This document shows, piece by piece, positions 17,602-26,400 of a stretch of DNA of 41,653 bases. The DNA is from Chthoniobacteraceae bacterium (lineage in GTDB: Bacteria; Verrucomicrobiota; Verrucomicrobiia; Chthoniobacterales; Chthoniobacteraceae). The stretch is taken from contig CANJZW010000038.1 in assembly GCA_947479475.1 (NCBI GenBank), positions 1 through 41,653 on the forward strand, written 5' to 3'. Positions within the stretch are counted from its first letter, which is position 1; each line of letters opens with the position of its first letter. The notes under the pieces were generated by a model, which made no database searches, was not told the origin of the DNA, and saw nothing but the letters and a program-made list of their open reading frames with translations. Position numbers and translations under genes: made by a program.

Positions 17602-18138
17602 ATGCAGCGAAGGCCCATGACTGAATTGATTTTAAACCGCGAGCACTACACCCGGCTGGTCATGGAGGAGATTCCGAAGGCTGAGAAGTTTTTGTGGCTG
17701 GCAACGGCGGATTTAAAAGACCTTCACGTGTCGCGCGGAAAGCGGTTTGTTCCCTTCCTTGCAGTGCTGGCGGATTTGGTCGGGCGGGGCGTCTATGTCA
17801 GGCTACTGCACGCAAAGGAACCGGGCCCGCGCTTCAGGGCCGATTTCGACAAATATCCCGCGCTGCTGCACCCGGAACTATTTGAGAGAAATTTGTGCCC
17901 GCGATTGCACACAAAGGCGGTGGTGATCGATGGCCGGCTCGCCTATTTGGGCAGCGCAAACCTGACCGGCGCGGGCATAGGCGCCAAAAATGATCACCGC
18001 CGGAATTGGGAGGCCGGCATTCTGACGGATGACCGGAAATTGTTGGATCCGTTGATCGAGGAACTCGACATGTTGTGGATGGGCGAGCACTGCGCCTCCT
18101 GCCAGCGCCGGGCAGTGTGCCCCGACCCTATTGCATGA
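17602..18138 (+). CDS. Small PLD-like phosphodiesterase with C-terminal cysteine cluster
   Basis: A 178-residue protein from the ATG at 17602, which has GAGGGG about 10 nt upstream; an ATG at 17617 is an alternative. The frame stays open far upstream but that part is antisense to the TIGR01777 gene and unconvincing. One HKD motif is present: H103-x-K105-x4-D110 followed by GSAN (N120). With only one motif it would need to dimerise, as Nuc-type nucleases do. No signal peptide is visible. The C-terminus carries C164-x2-C167-x5-C173, with C99 nearby, a possible zinc or Fe-S site. The substrate could be DNA or a phospholipid; unresolved. Confidence 0.8.
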   Translation: MQRRPMTELILNREHYTRLVMEEIPKAEKFLWLATADLKDLHVSRGKRFVPFLAVLADLVGRGVYVRLLHAKEPGPRFRADFDKYPALLHPELFERNLCPRLHTKAVVIDGRLAYLGSANLTGAGIGAKNDHRRNWEAGILTDDRKLLDPLIEELDMLWMGEHCASCQRRAVCPDPIA

Positions 18139-18473
18139 AGGCCTCTTCTGTGCACCGGATTTGTCTGCTGGATCCGATAAAGACCGGCCTCGCGTCAAGG
18201 TAACGGAACAGAAACTTCAGGGCGAAAAAACGTCACCCGCCCCAGACTGTCTGGAAAGCCTCCCTGCTGACACTGGGTGGAGTGGTGTCAGTTCCCTGAC
18301 CGCTCTTAAACTAGATCGACGGCGTTTGGAAAAAAATCGGGCGGGTTTGTCTTTGCGATGGAGTCTTGCAATGAGTCGGATTGGGGTACACCGTGGGAGG
18401 CGTAACGCGCTCTTAGCACAAGCGTTGTTATAAACACCGCTGTAATGCGGCTTAAAACACATCCCCCCTTGCT
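18139..18473. other. 335-bp intergenic spacer without a gene
   Basis: No convincing coding region on either strand. A 7-bp perfect stem (CTGACAC 18267-18273 with GTGTCAG 18285-18291, 11-nt loop) lies mid-spacer without a following T-tract. The last part should hold the promoter of the DUF1501 gene, but I see no clear -35/-10 pair. Confidence 0.6.
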
Positions 18474-19895
18474 GTGAAGAAGCCATTATTCTCTGCCGCG
18501 CTGAGCCGGCGCTCCTTTATTACGGCCTCAACCACGGCCTGTTTCGGGCTGCCTTTTGGAAAGGCGGCGTTTGGGTCGCAGGCTGATCCTGCGCGGCGCA
18601 AACCGGCAAAGTCCACCATCCTCTTCTTTCTGTGCGGCGGTGCGTCGCATATCGACATGTGGGATATGAAGCCTAACGCACCGGTCGAGTACAGGGGCGA
18701 GTTTTCACCGATAAAAACGTCAGCGCCCGACATTCAGATTTGCGAGCATTTACCGCTCCTTGCCAAACAGGCGCATCATTTTTCAATGGTCCATGGCGTG
18801 ACGGACTACGGGCGTGCCACCGGAGACCATCACGCGGGGTATTATTACAACCTGACAGGGCATGCGCCCGACGACACCTTTCGCACTCAGGGAAATGACC
18901 GGCGTCCGCTATCGACGGACTGGCCCCACATGGGTTGCGTCGTGGGCACGCGGCGACAGGGCAAGGGAAAGCTGCCCGATGTGATCACCTTGCCACACAA
19001 ACCCAGCAAGCTGCCCTATACCCGCCCCGGCCAGTTTGCGGGCCGTATTGGGATGGAGTTCGATCCTTTTTTTCTAAACGGCAGTTTGGAAGCCCCCTTG
19101 GAGTTTAGTGCCCCCACGCTCACGTTGAGCGCAGGCTCTAGTCCGCAGCGCGTGCAGGAGAGAAAGGCTCTGCTGGAGACGGTTTCGAATATGCGCCGAG
19201 AGCTGGACTACGACGAAAGTGTTCGCAACTATTCGCGCCAGCAGCAGCGAGCGTTTCAGCTGCTCTCTGCAAGCGGGACGGCGGGAGCTTTTGATATAAA
19301 ATCGGAATCAGTCAGCACGCTCGAACGCTACGGCGGCACCGTGAATGGGACTAGCCTGGTGATGGCCCGGCGACTCGTGGAGGCCGGGGTGCCCTTCATT
19401 ACTGTTTTTTGGAAAGAAAACGAAGCCATTGCCAAGCGCTGCAAGAGCGCCGGAGGCTGGGACACACACGGCTCTAATTTCGCGTGTCTGCGGGATTATC
19501 TTCTGCCCGAATTTGACCGCAGTTTTTCCGCCCTGCTTGAGGATCTTCATCAGCGCGGTCTTTTGGAGGAAACCCTGGTGCTCGTGACTAGCGAGATGGG
19601 GCGTAAACCGCAGATAGGCGATCCTCGTTCCGGCGGTCCTTCCGGAGCGGGCCGAGACCACTGGACTTCCTGCATGAGTGTGTTGATGGCAGGGGGCGGC
19701 GTGCAAGGGGGCCGCACGCACGGGCGCACAGACAAACACGCGGCCTTCCCTGCGGAAAAGCCGGTTGGCCCCGAGGATATTACGCGCTCTGTGTACCACG
19801 CGATGGGGATTGACGATTTGGATGCAGTCGACCCGTTGGGCCGGCCCTACAACCTCCTTGAGGAAGGCCGCACGCTGAGCGATTTGTTCGTTTGA
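18474..19895 (+). CDS. DUF1501 family protein with Tat signal
   Basis: A 473-residue protein. The start is GTG at 18474: an in-frame TAA at 18453-18455 excludes a longer product, and the Tat motif LSRRSFITAS then sits at residues 10-19. After the signal comes the DUF1501 core: FLCGGASHIDMWDMKPNAP, HHAGYYYNLTG and GGWDTHGSNF. Near the end are TSEMGR (about residue 377) and GRDHW, which recall the alkaline-phosphatase/sulfatase fold metal residues. These proteins are very common in Planctomycetes and Verrucomicrobia, usually beside DUF1549/1553 cytochrome-like genes; here that partner is absent. Function is unknown; location is periplasmic by the signal. It converges with the DUF1080 gene. Confidence 0.92.
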   Translation: MKKPLFSAALSRRSFITASTTACFGLPFGKAAFGSQADPARRKPAKSTILFFLCGGASHIDMWDMKPNAPVEYRGEFSPIKTSAPDIQICEHLPLLAKQAHHFSMVHGVTDYGRATGDHHAGYYYNLTGHAPDDTFRTQGNDRRPLSTDWPHMGCVVGTRRQGKGKLPDVITLPHKPSKLPYTRPGQFAGRIGMEFDPFFLNGSLEAPLEFSAPTLTLSAGSSPQRVQERKALLETVSNMRRELDYDESVRNYSRQQQRAFQLLSASGTAGAFDIKSESVSTLERYGGTVNGTSLVMARRLVEAGVPFITVFWKENEAIAKRCKSAGGWDTHGSNFACLRDYLLPEFDRSFSALLEDLHQRGLLEETLVLVTSEMGRKPQIGDPRSGGPSGAGRDHWTSCMSVLMAGGGVQGGRTHGRTDKHAAFPAEKPVGPEDITRSVYHAMGIDDLDAVDPLGRPYNLLEEGRTLSDLFV

Positions 19896-20072
19896 GCTGA
19901 AGGATAAAAGGGGAGGGAAACGTCCGTTCTCCTTGCACAGATCCTAGTGGCGAGACAGGGCCGGGCATCCAACGAATTCACCGCGAGTTTGATCGATACC
20001 GGCGCTGCCATTCGAGCCCAGCGGTGAGGCGTCGAAAGATCAGAAATCTCGCTGAAAAGCAGCCTGTCCCGC

Positions 20073-20693
20073 TTAGAGCTCCGCAATCCGAAGATTGCGG
20101 TATTCGCACTTCATCAAGACGTTTCCATGGATTTGGAGGCCGATCGGAGCAGCCCCTGAAAACTTGGGATCCGTGTATTCGGACGCCTTCTTGCCATTAA
20201 TCCAACAGGTGAAGGTATTGCCCTTGGCTTGAATGCGGAAGGTGTTCCATTCGCCTTCTGGGTGCATGAGAGTTTTGGCTTCCTTGGCTTGTCCTTCTTC
20301 CGGATACGCGGGTTTGCCGCCCGTATAAAACGAGCCGGACATGTCTACCTTGAGACTGCCCGAGATCCCCAACTGGAGCTGGATTTTCGGGCTTCGCATT
20401 TCCACTCCGGTATCAACGCCGCGTTCGGTGGTGCCTTTCCAACGGACGTCGAACTCGACCACAAAGTCGCTGTAGTCCTTGGTGGTCCAAAGGTAGTTCG
20501 CCTTGAGCGCCGCATTGTTTTCGCCCACGAGGACGCCGTTTTCCACACGCCAGAAGTCCTTGGATTCCTCCGCTTTAAAGTTTGTAAGGTCTTTGCCGTT
20601 GAAAAGCGGTGCAAAGCTGGGCTCTTGGGCCGCGCCGATGGAAGTGAGCGCAAGGAGGAGACTGAGGGCCAGGGGGAGAGGTCGGAGCTTCAT
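20073..20693 (-). CDS. DUF1080 (3-keto-disaccharide hydrolase domain) secreted protein
   Basis: A 206-residue protein with a signal peptide (MKLRPLPLALSLLLALTSIGAAQ), then a single DUF1080 jelly-roll domain. The family landmarks are FAPLFNGKDLTNF, WRVENGVLVG, DFVVEFDVRWK, RGVDTGVEMR, GEWNTFRIQAKGNTFTCWING and GLQIHG near the end. Some family members hydrolyse 3-keto-glycosides; others are only lectin-like. It follows the related 235-residue protein by 98 bp and a GntP-type permease upstream, all minus strand, which fits a sugar-processing unit. The ATG follows AAAAAAATCCCC without a Shine-Dalgarno sequence. The 3' end of the coding region contains a stable hairpin (20081-20100). Confidence 0.92.
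   Translation of the reverse strand: MKLRPLPLALSLLLALTSIGAAQEPSFAPLFNGKDLTNFKAEESKDFWRVENGVLVGENNAALKANYLWTTKDYSDFVVEFDVRWKGTTERGVDTGVEMRSPKIQLQLGISGSLKVDMSGSFYTGGKPAYPEEGQAKEAKTLMHPEGEWNTFRIQAKGNTFTCWINGKKASEYTDPKFSGAAPIGLQIHGNVLMKCEYRNLRIAEL
20081..20100 (-). other. Perfect 8-bp hairpin with cUUCGg tetraloop at the 3' end of the DUF1080 gene
   Basis: The minus-strand RNA reads CCGCAAUC-UUCG-GAUUGCGG: eight perfect pairs closed by the unusually stable C(UUCG)G tetraloop. It ends 5 nt before the TAA (20073-20075). No U-tract follows, so this is more likely a 3'-end stabilising or attenuating structure than a complete terminator. Confidence 0.6.
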
Positions 20694-20791
20694 GGGGGAT
20701 TTTTTTGGGACTAAATAACTGGATGCAAGTATGTTTTAGGGCAGAGACAGCTTTGGGTGACGCCTCAAAAAAGGGCCGCCGCAAGCAACGC

Positions 20792-21499
20792 TTATTTCCG
20801 TTTGTAATACTTCACGTCGTCAATGGTGACCTTGTTCGACACCAGCAGCCGCAAAACCTGTTTGGATTCGTGCGCGATTCCCGGGGAAGTGAAACTGCCA
20901 ACGGTCTTCCCGTCGACCGAGGCCGTCATCGTGTCCCCGAGGATGGTGACATTCAGGGAATGCCAAGTGTTCAGGCTCATATCGTTGGGGAAAGTCTGCA
21001 CCTTTGTTTTGATAAGTTCCTGGTCTTCTTTGGAAAGCGTTCCCGCTTTGCGCGCGTCGTAATATTTCAGCGCCATTCCGCCCGTCTTCATATCCTGCAA
21101 AGTGACTTTCTTGGCGCCAAAAGTTGCGGCGCATAGGTGCCCTGCGTGAACTTCCTTAAGGGACAGGTCTGCGAAGTTTAGCATGAGGGTGTCTTTTTCT
21201 TCGTGGAGTTTGAACCGCATGGTTGCGGTGCCGTCTATAAACACAAAGGCGTGTCCAACATCGACTGCGTGAATGGCTTCAGGATGGATGTAGACGTGAA
21301 GTGTGCCGTCGATGAGATCGACCTCCTTGTGGCCTTTCGCGCTCCAGGAACTGCTCGTATTCCAACCGTTGCCCGGCTCGTCCTTCAGTTTTTGCGTCTC
21401 TGTACGTTCGAAATCGTCAGAAAAAACCAGGGTTCCAAGGTTATCCTCGGCCATCAGGGGCAGGGCGAAGCAGCAGACAAGAAGGGGGATGAAACGCAT
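20792..21499 (-). CDS. Secreted DUF1080-like / concanavalin-fold protein
   Basis: A 235-residue protein with a signal peptide (MRFIPLLVCCFALPLMA). The mature part has features of concanavalin A-like jelly rolls: VFSDDFERTE near the start, WSAKGHKEVDLIDGTLHV, ATMRFKLHEE, a WHSLNVTILGDTMTASVDGK strand pair and a C-terminal VTIDDVKYYK. These resemble DUF1080 and family-16-type folds, but catalytic residues are not evident. It sits between the GntP permease (122 bp upstream) and the DUF1080 gene. A role in binding or cleaving an extracellular or periplasmic sugar derivative is inferred from context only. Confidence 0.75.
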   Translation of the reverse strand: MRFIPLLVCCFALPLMAEDNLGTLVFSDDFERTETQKLKDEPGNGWNTSSSWSAKGHKEVDLIDGTLHVYIHPEAIHAVDVGHAFVFIDGTATMRFKLHEEKDTLMLNFADLSLKEVHAGHLCAATFGAKKVTLQDMKTGGMALKYYDARKAGTLSKEDQELIKTKVQTFPNDMSLNTWHSLNVTILGDTMTASVDGKTVGSFTSPGIAHESKQVLRLLVSNKVTIDDVKYYKRK

Positions 21500-21621
21500 G
21501 GCGAAGTTTAAGATAGGTTTGGAATGATTGCATCAGCAATCTCCCGGGCTGCCTTTAAAATGAATGGGGTGTCCGGCGTAGCCAGCGCGGGAGTTTGCGT
21601 CGCACCCCTGGACGCTGCCCG

Positions 21622-23049
21622 CTACCCCAGCGCGTGCCTCACCGCCTCCACGCCCATCGTAATTAACAACCCGGCTACGCCGATTAACGTTTCGGTGATC
21701 GTCCAGGTCTGAAGAGTTTCCTTCACGGAAAGTCCCAGACAGTCGCGCACAATCCAAAACCCGGCATCGTTGAGATGCGACAAAAACAGCGACCCGCAAC
21801 CGATTGCGACCACGAGCAGTTCAGGCGAAGTTTCTGGTGAGGCCGCCAAAAGAGGCACCAAAAGGTCGGCCGCCACCGTGATTGCCACCGTTGCCGAGCC
21901 GGTGGCCACCCGGATAAACGCGGAGGCGAGCCAGCCGTACAGAAGGATCGGCAGATGCGCCTCTGAAGCGAGTTCCCCCAGAATCCGCGCCACGCCGCTC
22001 TCCGTGAGCACCCGGGCGAAGCCGCCGCCGGCCCCTACGGTGAGGAACGTCATCCCGATGGCGTTGACGCTCTGTTCGGTAAACTTGAGCAACTGCGGCG
22101 CCGCCCAGCCGCAGCGCGAGCCCAGCGACCAGAGGCAAAACAAGACCCCCAGAAGCATCGCGATGATCGGGGAGCCCAATGTGAGGGCCACCTTTCCGAC
22201 CATGGAGCCGTGGATTCCAAAAAGTTCGGCGCAAGTGGCCAAGAGCATCAGGGCGATGGGCAGCAGGATGGAGAACAGGGTAAGCGAAAAACTCGGGGGT
22301 TGAATCTGGGAGGACTGTTCCTTGGCGAGTTCAGGCAAGGTGGGGTGTACCCGGCCCACCGCAAACTTGGCGAAAGCGGGTCCCGCGATCGCAGCCGTTG
22401 GGATGCCAATCAGAAATCCCCACAGGAGCACCTTGCCCGTGTCCGCGTGAAGGGCATTGATGGCGATGACCGGGCCGGGATGGGGTGGCATGAGTCCGTG
22501 CATCACCGAAAGAAACGAGAGAAGGGGCAGGGCGAGGTTGAGAAAAGGCCTGCCGGTTTCCTTGGTCAGGCTCAAAAGCACGGGCAGCAGCAGCAAAAAA
22601 CCCACCGCAAACCACGAACTGAGCCCCACCGTGATGGCCAGGGCGATGATACACCACCCGGCGTTTTCCTTGCCGAAAAACTGCATGAACCCCTTGGCGA
22701 GCACCCCGGCCCCGCCTGATTCCGAGAGTAGCTTGCCCAAAATGGCGCCCAGACAGATCAGCGAGGCCACCCCTCCCAGCGTCGCCCCTAGCCCCAGTTT
22801 GAAGTCATCCACAACCTGGAGAACGGTCCATGCGGCGCCCGGGTGGGATTTTGCGGTGATGCCCAGCCCCACGGCCCCTCCGCCAAGGGCCAGGGCCGCC
22901 ACGGAGAGTGCCAGAAAGGGGTTCAGTTTCCAGCGGGTCACGAGAAGGACCAGGAGGACAATGGCCCCAAGGGCGAGTCCAATGAGGGGGAGGTCGGTGG
23001 GGGCGCTCATCTGTGCGACGACGAGCGACGGATTTGAAAGGGAGTGCAT
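21622..23049 (-). CDS. GntP-family permease (gluconate:H+ symporter-like)
   Basis: A 475-residue, very hydrophobic protein with about 12 membrane spans. GntP/ArsB-type landmarks are LGATLGGVASLICLGAILGK, the re-entrant HGLMPPHPGPVIAINAL segment (about residues 163-180), and AGGGFARVL(T)ESGV in the C-terminal half. The start at 23049 gives a slightly long N-terminus; M14 (23010) would give a length nearer the family norm. Members import gluconate, fructuronate or other sugar acids by proton symport. Substrate is unresolved. It precedes two secreted DUF1080-like proteins on the same strand, and diverges from the giant repeat gene over a shared 196-bp regulatory region. Confidence 0.92.
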   Translation of the reverse strand: MHSLSNPSLVVAQMSAPTDLPLIGLALGAIVLLVLLVTRWKLNPFLALSVAALALGGGAVGLGITAKSHPGAAWTVLQVVDDFKLGLGATLGGVASLICLGAILGKLLSESGGAGVLAKGFMQFFGKENAGWCIIALAITVGLSSWFAVGFLLLLPVLLSLTKETGRPFLNLALPLLSFLSVMHGLMPPHPGPVIAINALHADTGKVLLWGFLIGIPTAAIAGPAFAKFAVGRVHPTLPELAKEQSSQIQPPSFSLTLFSILLPIALMLLATCAELFGIHGSMVGKVALTLGSPIIAMLLGVLFCLWSLGSRCGWAAPQLLKFTEQSVNAIGMTFLTVGAGGGFARVLTESGVARILGELASEAHLPILLYGWLASAFIRVATGSATVAITVAADLLVPLLAASPETSPELLVVAIGCGSLFLSHLNDAGFWIVRDCLGLSVKETLQTWTITETLIGVAGLLITMGVEAVRHALG

Positions 23050-23123
23050 TTTAGAAAAAGAGGGCGGTCGAGGCAGGTTTAGGGATCCCGAGCCAGCAGT
23101 GTAATTTACTCAATGGGGGGGCT

Positions 23124-23141
23124 TGTGGAAAGACCTTCACA
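23124..23141. promoter_or_regulatory. Candidate upstream activator dyad
   Basis: TGTGGA-N6-TTCACA is an 18-bp imperfect dyad (five Watson-Crick pairs and one wobble per arm). Its centre is about 79 bp upstream of the start predicted from the sigma-54 element, a usual distance for an enhancer-binding protein site. It is speculative because only one copy is seen. Confidence 0.25.
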
Positions 23142-23184
23142 TTTTTGTTCGAAAGCAAGGGAGAGGTGCCGCACTTTTGCCATT

Positions 23185-23201
23185 TTGGCCCGTTTCTTGC
23201 T
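23185..23201 (+). promoter_or_regulatory. Sigma-54 (-24/-12) promoter of the giant repeat-protein gene
   Basis: TTGGCCCGTTTCTTGCT matches the sigma-54 consensus TGGCACG-N4-TTGCW. GG is at 23187-23188 and GC at 23199-23200, with exactly the required spacing. Only one position of the conserved core (A to C within TGGCACG) differs. The predicted start is near 23211, leaving a 35-nt leader before the ATG with a good ribosome-binding site. Sigma-54 control would require an enhancer-binding protein and ATP. Confidence 0.7.
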
Positions 23202-23230
23202 CTAGAAATAAGGTTGGCTATGCCCTTTAA

Positions 23231-23239
23231 AAGGGTGAT
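23231..23239 (+). promoter_or_regulatory. Ribosome-binding site of the giant gene
   Basis: AAGGGTGAT resembles the anti-16S sequence AAGGAGGTGAT and lies 6-7 nt before the ATG pair at 23246/23249. Together with the in-frame TAA at 23228-23230 it fixes the start. It stands out because most neighbouring genes have no such site. Confidence 0.65.
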
Positions 23240-23245
23240 GTGTCT

Positions 23246-23428
23246 ATGATGTTCCGGAAAGTAGTTCAACAGAAATTGGTTGCGATCAGTTCAGGGAAGG
23301 TTTCTCGCCGAAAGGCGGGTAAAGGCTCCTCTCTCAATTCTTTTGGCTACAGGGCAATTCGTGCCTCTATCTTGGGGCTAACGGCGCTCCTCTTGGGCTG
23401 TCTTGTTCCCGGAATTACGGCCTTTGCG
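23246..23428 (+). other. Long signal peptide of the giant protein
   Basis: Sixty-one residues: a basic, Ser-rich stretch of about 40 residues, then a hydrophobic core (ASILGLTALLLGCLVPG) and the cleavage site AFA-GP. The long N-region recalls the extended signal peptides of large autotransporters and FhaB-like proteins, but I see no clear match to the ESPR consensus. Confidence 0.7.
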
Positions 23429-26400
23429 GGTCCGGTGACCTTCACTTCCGGAACGGTGAACGTCACGGGCACCAGCACCACGGCTGTCAGCGATGCCGAA
23501 GTCTTGACTCTTGGGACAACTTCTTTTGCCTACAATTTCTATGGGGTTAGCCCGGTGGTCGTAAACGGAGTGTCGTTCACCTCGATTACGTCCAACACGG
23601 GAGCTGGTAACCTGTCGATTTCGGGGACCCTCACGCCGATTTATTTTAACGGCTACTACCAAGCGGGTGCGATTGATTTGCTTTCCGCGGGCTACCAAAA
23701 CCTGCTCAAGGGGGGGGTCTACACGGACCCTACCGCCTCGATGCAGATCACTCTGAACGGCCTCACCGTAGGCAAGACCTACTTTGTGCAGATGTGGGTT
23801 AACGAGAGCCGGAATAACTGGACGGGTTCGGTGGACAGGTCTGAGGACGTTATTGGGGGCAATACCGTCAGAGTCGAATACAATGTCTCAAATTTGGGCG
23901 GTGGCGTTGGGCAGTATGTGCTTGGCGCCTTCGTGGCGACAACGACGAGTCAAAGCTTCACCCTTACCCCCTCGCCGGGTCTGGTGAGTCCCTCGGCCCA
24001 GATTAATGCCATCCAAGTGCGCGATGTCACTGATCTGATTGGGGTCTGGACCGGCGCCGTCAACGGAAGCTGGGATTTGGCCACGGCAAACTGGTCGGGG
24101 ACTTCGAAGTTCTCCGTATTCTCCCCGATGCTCTCTGGAATCGCGCTGAAGTTTGGAGATCAAAACGGTTCCGGGCAAACGGTGACCAACACCGCTGTTA
24201 CGGTGCAGTCAGCGGGGATGGCTGTGGCGGGGTCGGTAGCCTTTACTGCGGGCACTCTGAGCTATTCGCTTTTGAGTGCGGGTGGGACGCTGGGCATCAA
24301 CGGAACGGGCAGCCTTTACAAGTCGGGAGCCTCCACGCTGACGCTCGCGGGCACACACACCTTCACGGGTGGGGTCAATGTAGCCGCAGGAACGCTTAAA
24401 ACCGCCTCCTTTGGAGCACTGCCCAATGGCCCTGTCACGGTGGCCTCTGGCGCCACATTAAACCTCAATGGCTACGATCAGAAGATCGGCCTTCTGACTC
24501 AAAATGGGGTAGTGGCCAGCGCCGGAGGCGAGGCCACGCTCACATTGGGCAGTCTCGCAGGGGCGTCGGCACCTGTGTTTTCCGGTTTGGTTAATCTGGC
24601 ATTCGCGAATAACGCCACATCCGCTCTAACCGTGAGCGCCAGTCTCAATCCCGTTGGGACCCTCTCAAACAAGGGGACGAGTGTGAGTGTTGCTTTGGGG
24701 ACGGTCACCTCCGTCGCCACCAAGGGAGCGGCCATCCTGAACGGAGTGATTGGGGCGAATGTAACCAAAATCATTCAGGACAGCCCGACCTCGCCGCTCG
24801 TTCTAAATGCGACGAACACGAGTTTTACCGGCCCTGTGGAAATTCGAAGCGGGGCTCTAGTGATTGCGAGTCCCACCAAAAACGGGATCACCGGTGACAG
24901 CACCGCGACGGATTTTGCGGGACAGGGTTTGATTACTCTGGGTACAGGGGCAGCGGACGCTGCGTTGCTTTACGCGGGTGAGTTCGGCGGTGGTGCCGGT
25001 GGGAACGCGACGATTGGGAATGACATTACGGTTTCTGGAAGCGGCACGAACATTGTCGCCACTCCGAATTGGTCCCTGATTGTCACCGGCACGCTGAACC
25101 TCAATTCCTCCAACGTCATCCTGGGGCAGTCCAATCCCGGGAATATCCTTGGAATTTACGGATGGTTGCAGCTCAACGGAGGCGTCACCGGCACTGGTAA
25201 CATTGTTGCCACGAATGCTGCCGGCGCAGGAAATCCCTACATTGAGTTCAATACGCTGCCGGTCAATCACCTTGGGAGTTTGACCTTCAACAATGCCTCT
25301 CTTCTCGGCGCTCCGGCGGGCACCGGCACTGGAATCAACAAGATCACCGGCGGCGTCGGGGCCAACGTCACCGCGATTGTCCAGGATAGTGATTCCAATC
25401 CCCTGACCATCAGTGCCGGTTCAATCTCTGTGAATCCAAACGGTTTGAATATTTCGTCCACCGGCGCGGCTTTGCTCACTGTCTCCAGCCCGACTACGGG
25501 CACGGGCGCCCTCACCATCAACTTGAACAGCACAGGGGCCATGAGTTTCTCCGGCGCCCTGAACCACACGGGTGGCCTTTCTGTGAACCGTACCGGCACC
25601 GGGGCGCTCACCCTGCCTACGGCGACCTTCGTTCTCCCAACCGCGACCTTTGGCGGAACCTCCACCTCCGCGCTGAGCATTGCGGCGAGTTTCTCCGCCG
25701 CCAACCTCTCCCTGACTCAGTCTAACACCGCCAGTGCGCTGACCCTTAGCGGCGGTATTGCCGTGGGAAGCTCGGGGAAAACGATCGTGACTTCCGGCTC
25801 CGCTTTCACCATCTCCGGCGCCTTGAGTGGCACGGGGAATACCATTCTTCAGGCAAATTCCACCGGCATTTTGACCCTCTCCGGGGGCATCACGGCGGCG
25901 GGGACCATCACCAACTCCGGTCTGGCAAATTCCGGCTCCTTCAGCTCCACCGTTGGAACCACACCGGGCTCCGTGCTCCTCAGCTCGGCCCTCGGCGCCG
26001 GGGTGACCCGCCTCATTCAAGACAGTGCCACTTCAGCGCTTGTTATCGGCGCGGCGAACCCAGCATTCAACGGCCCCATTGAGATCCGCCAGGGCCCTCT
26101 GGTGATTGCGTATAACTCAGGCAGCCTTCTAGGAAGCGGCACGGTGTATTTAGGGACAGGCGCCGCAAATGCCTCGCTGATTTACGCGGGCCGCTTCGGC
26201 GCGGTTGGAGGCTCCACGGGAGGGGATGCCACCATCGCGAACAACATTGTCGTGGGAGGTTCGGGCACCGACGTGATCGCGGCCTCGGACTACAGCCCCA
26301 CTTTTAGCGGGACGCTGACGCTCTCTAACGATTTGACGGTGGCATCGACCAACGCCAACAACTCCAACCTGACATTCACTGGCGGAGTGACTGGCGCTGG

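Noticed and set aside
23167..23182. A possible divergent sigma-54 element on the minus strand for the GntP gene (TGGCAAAAGTGCGGCA)
   Set aside because: GG and GC are at the right spacing, but the TT of TTGC and the CG of TGGCACG are missing; too weak to call.
23219..23240. Alternative ATG codons at 23220 and 23238 for the giant gene
   Set aside because: Neither is in frame with the coding sequence, and an in-frame TAA at 23228-23230 blocks any upstream extension.
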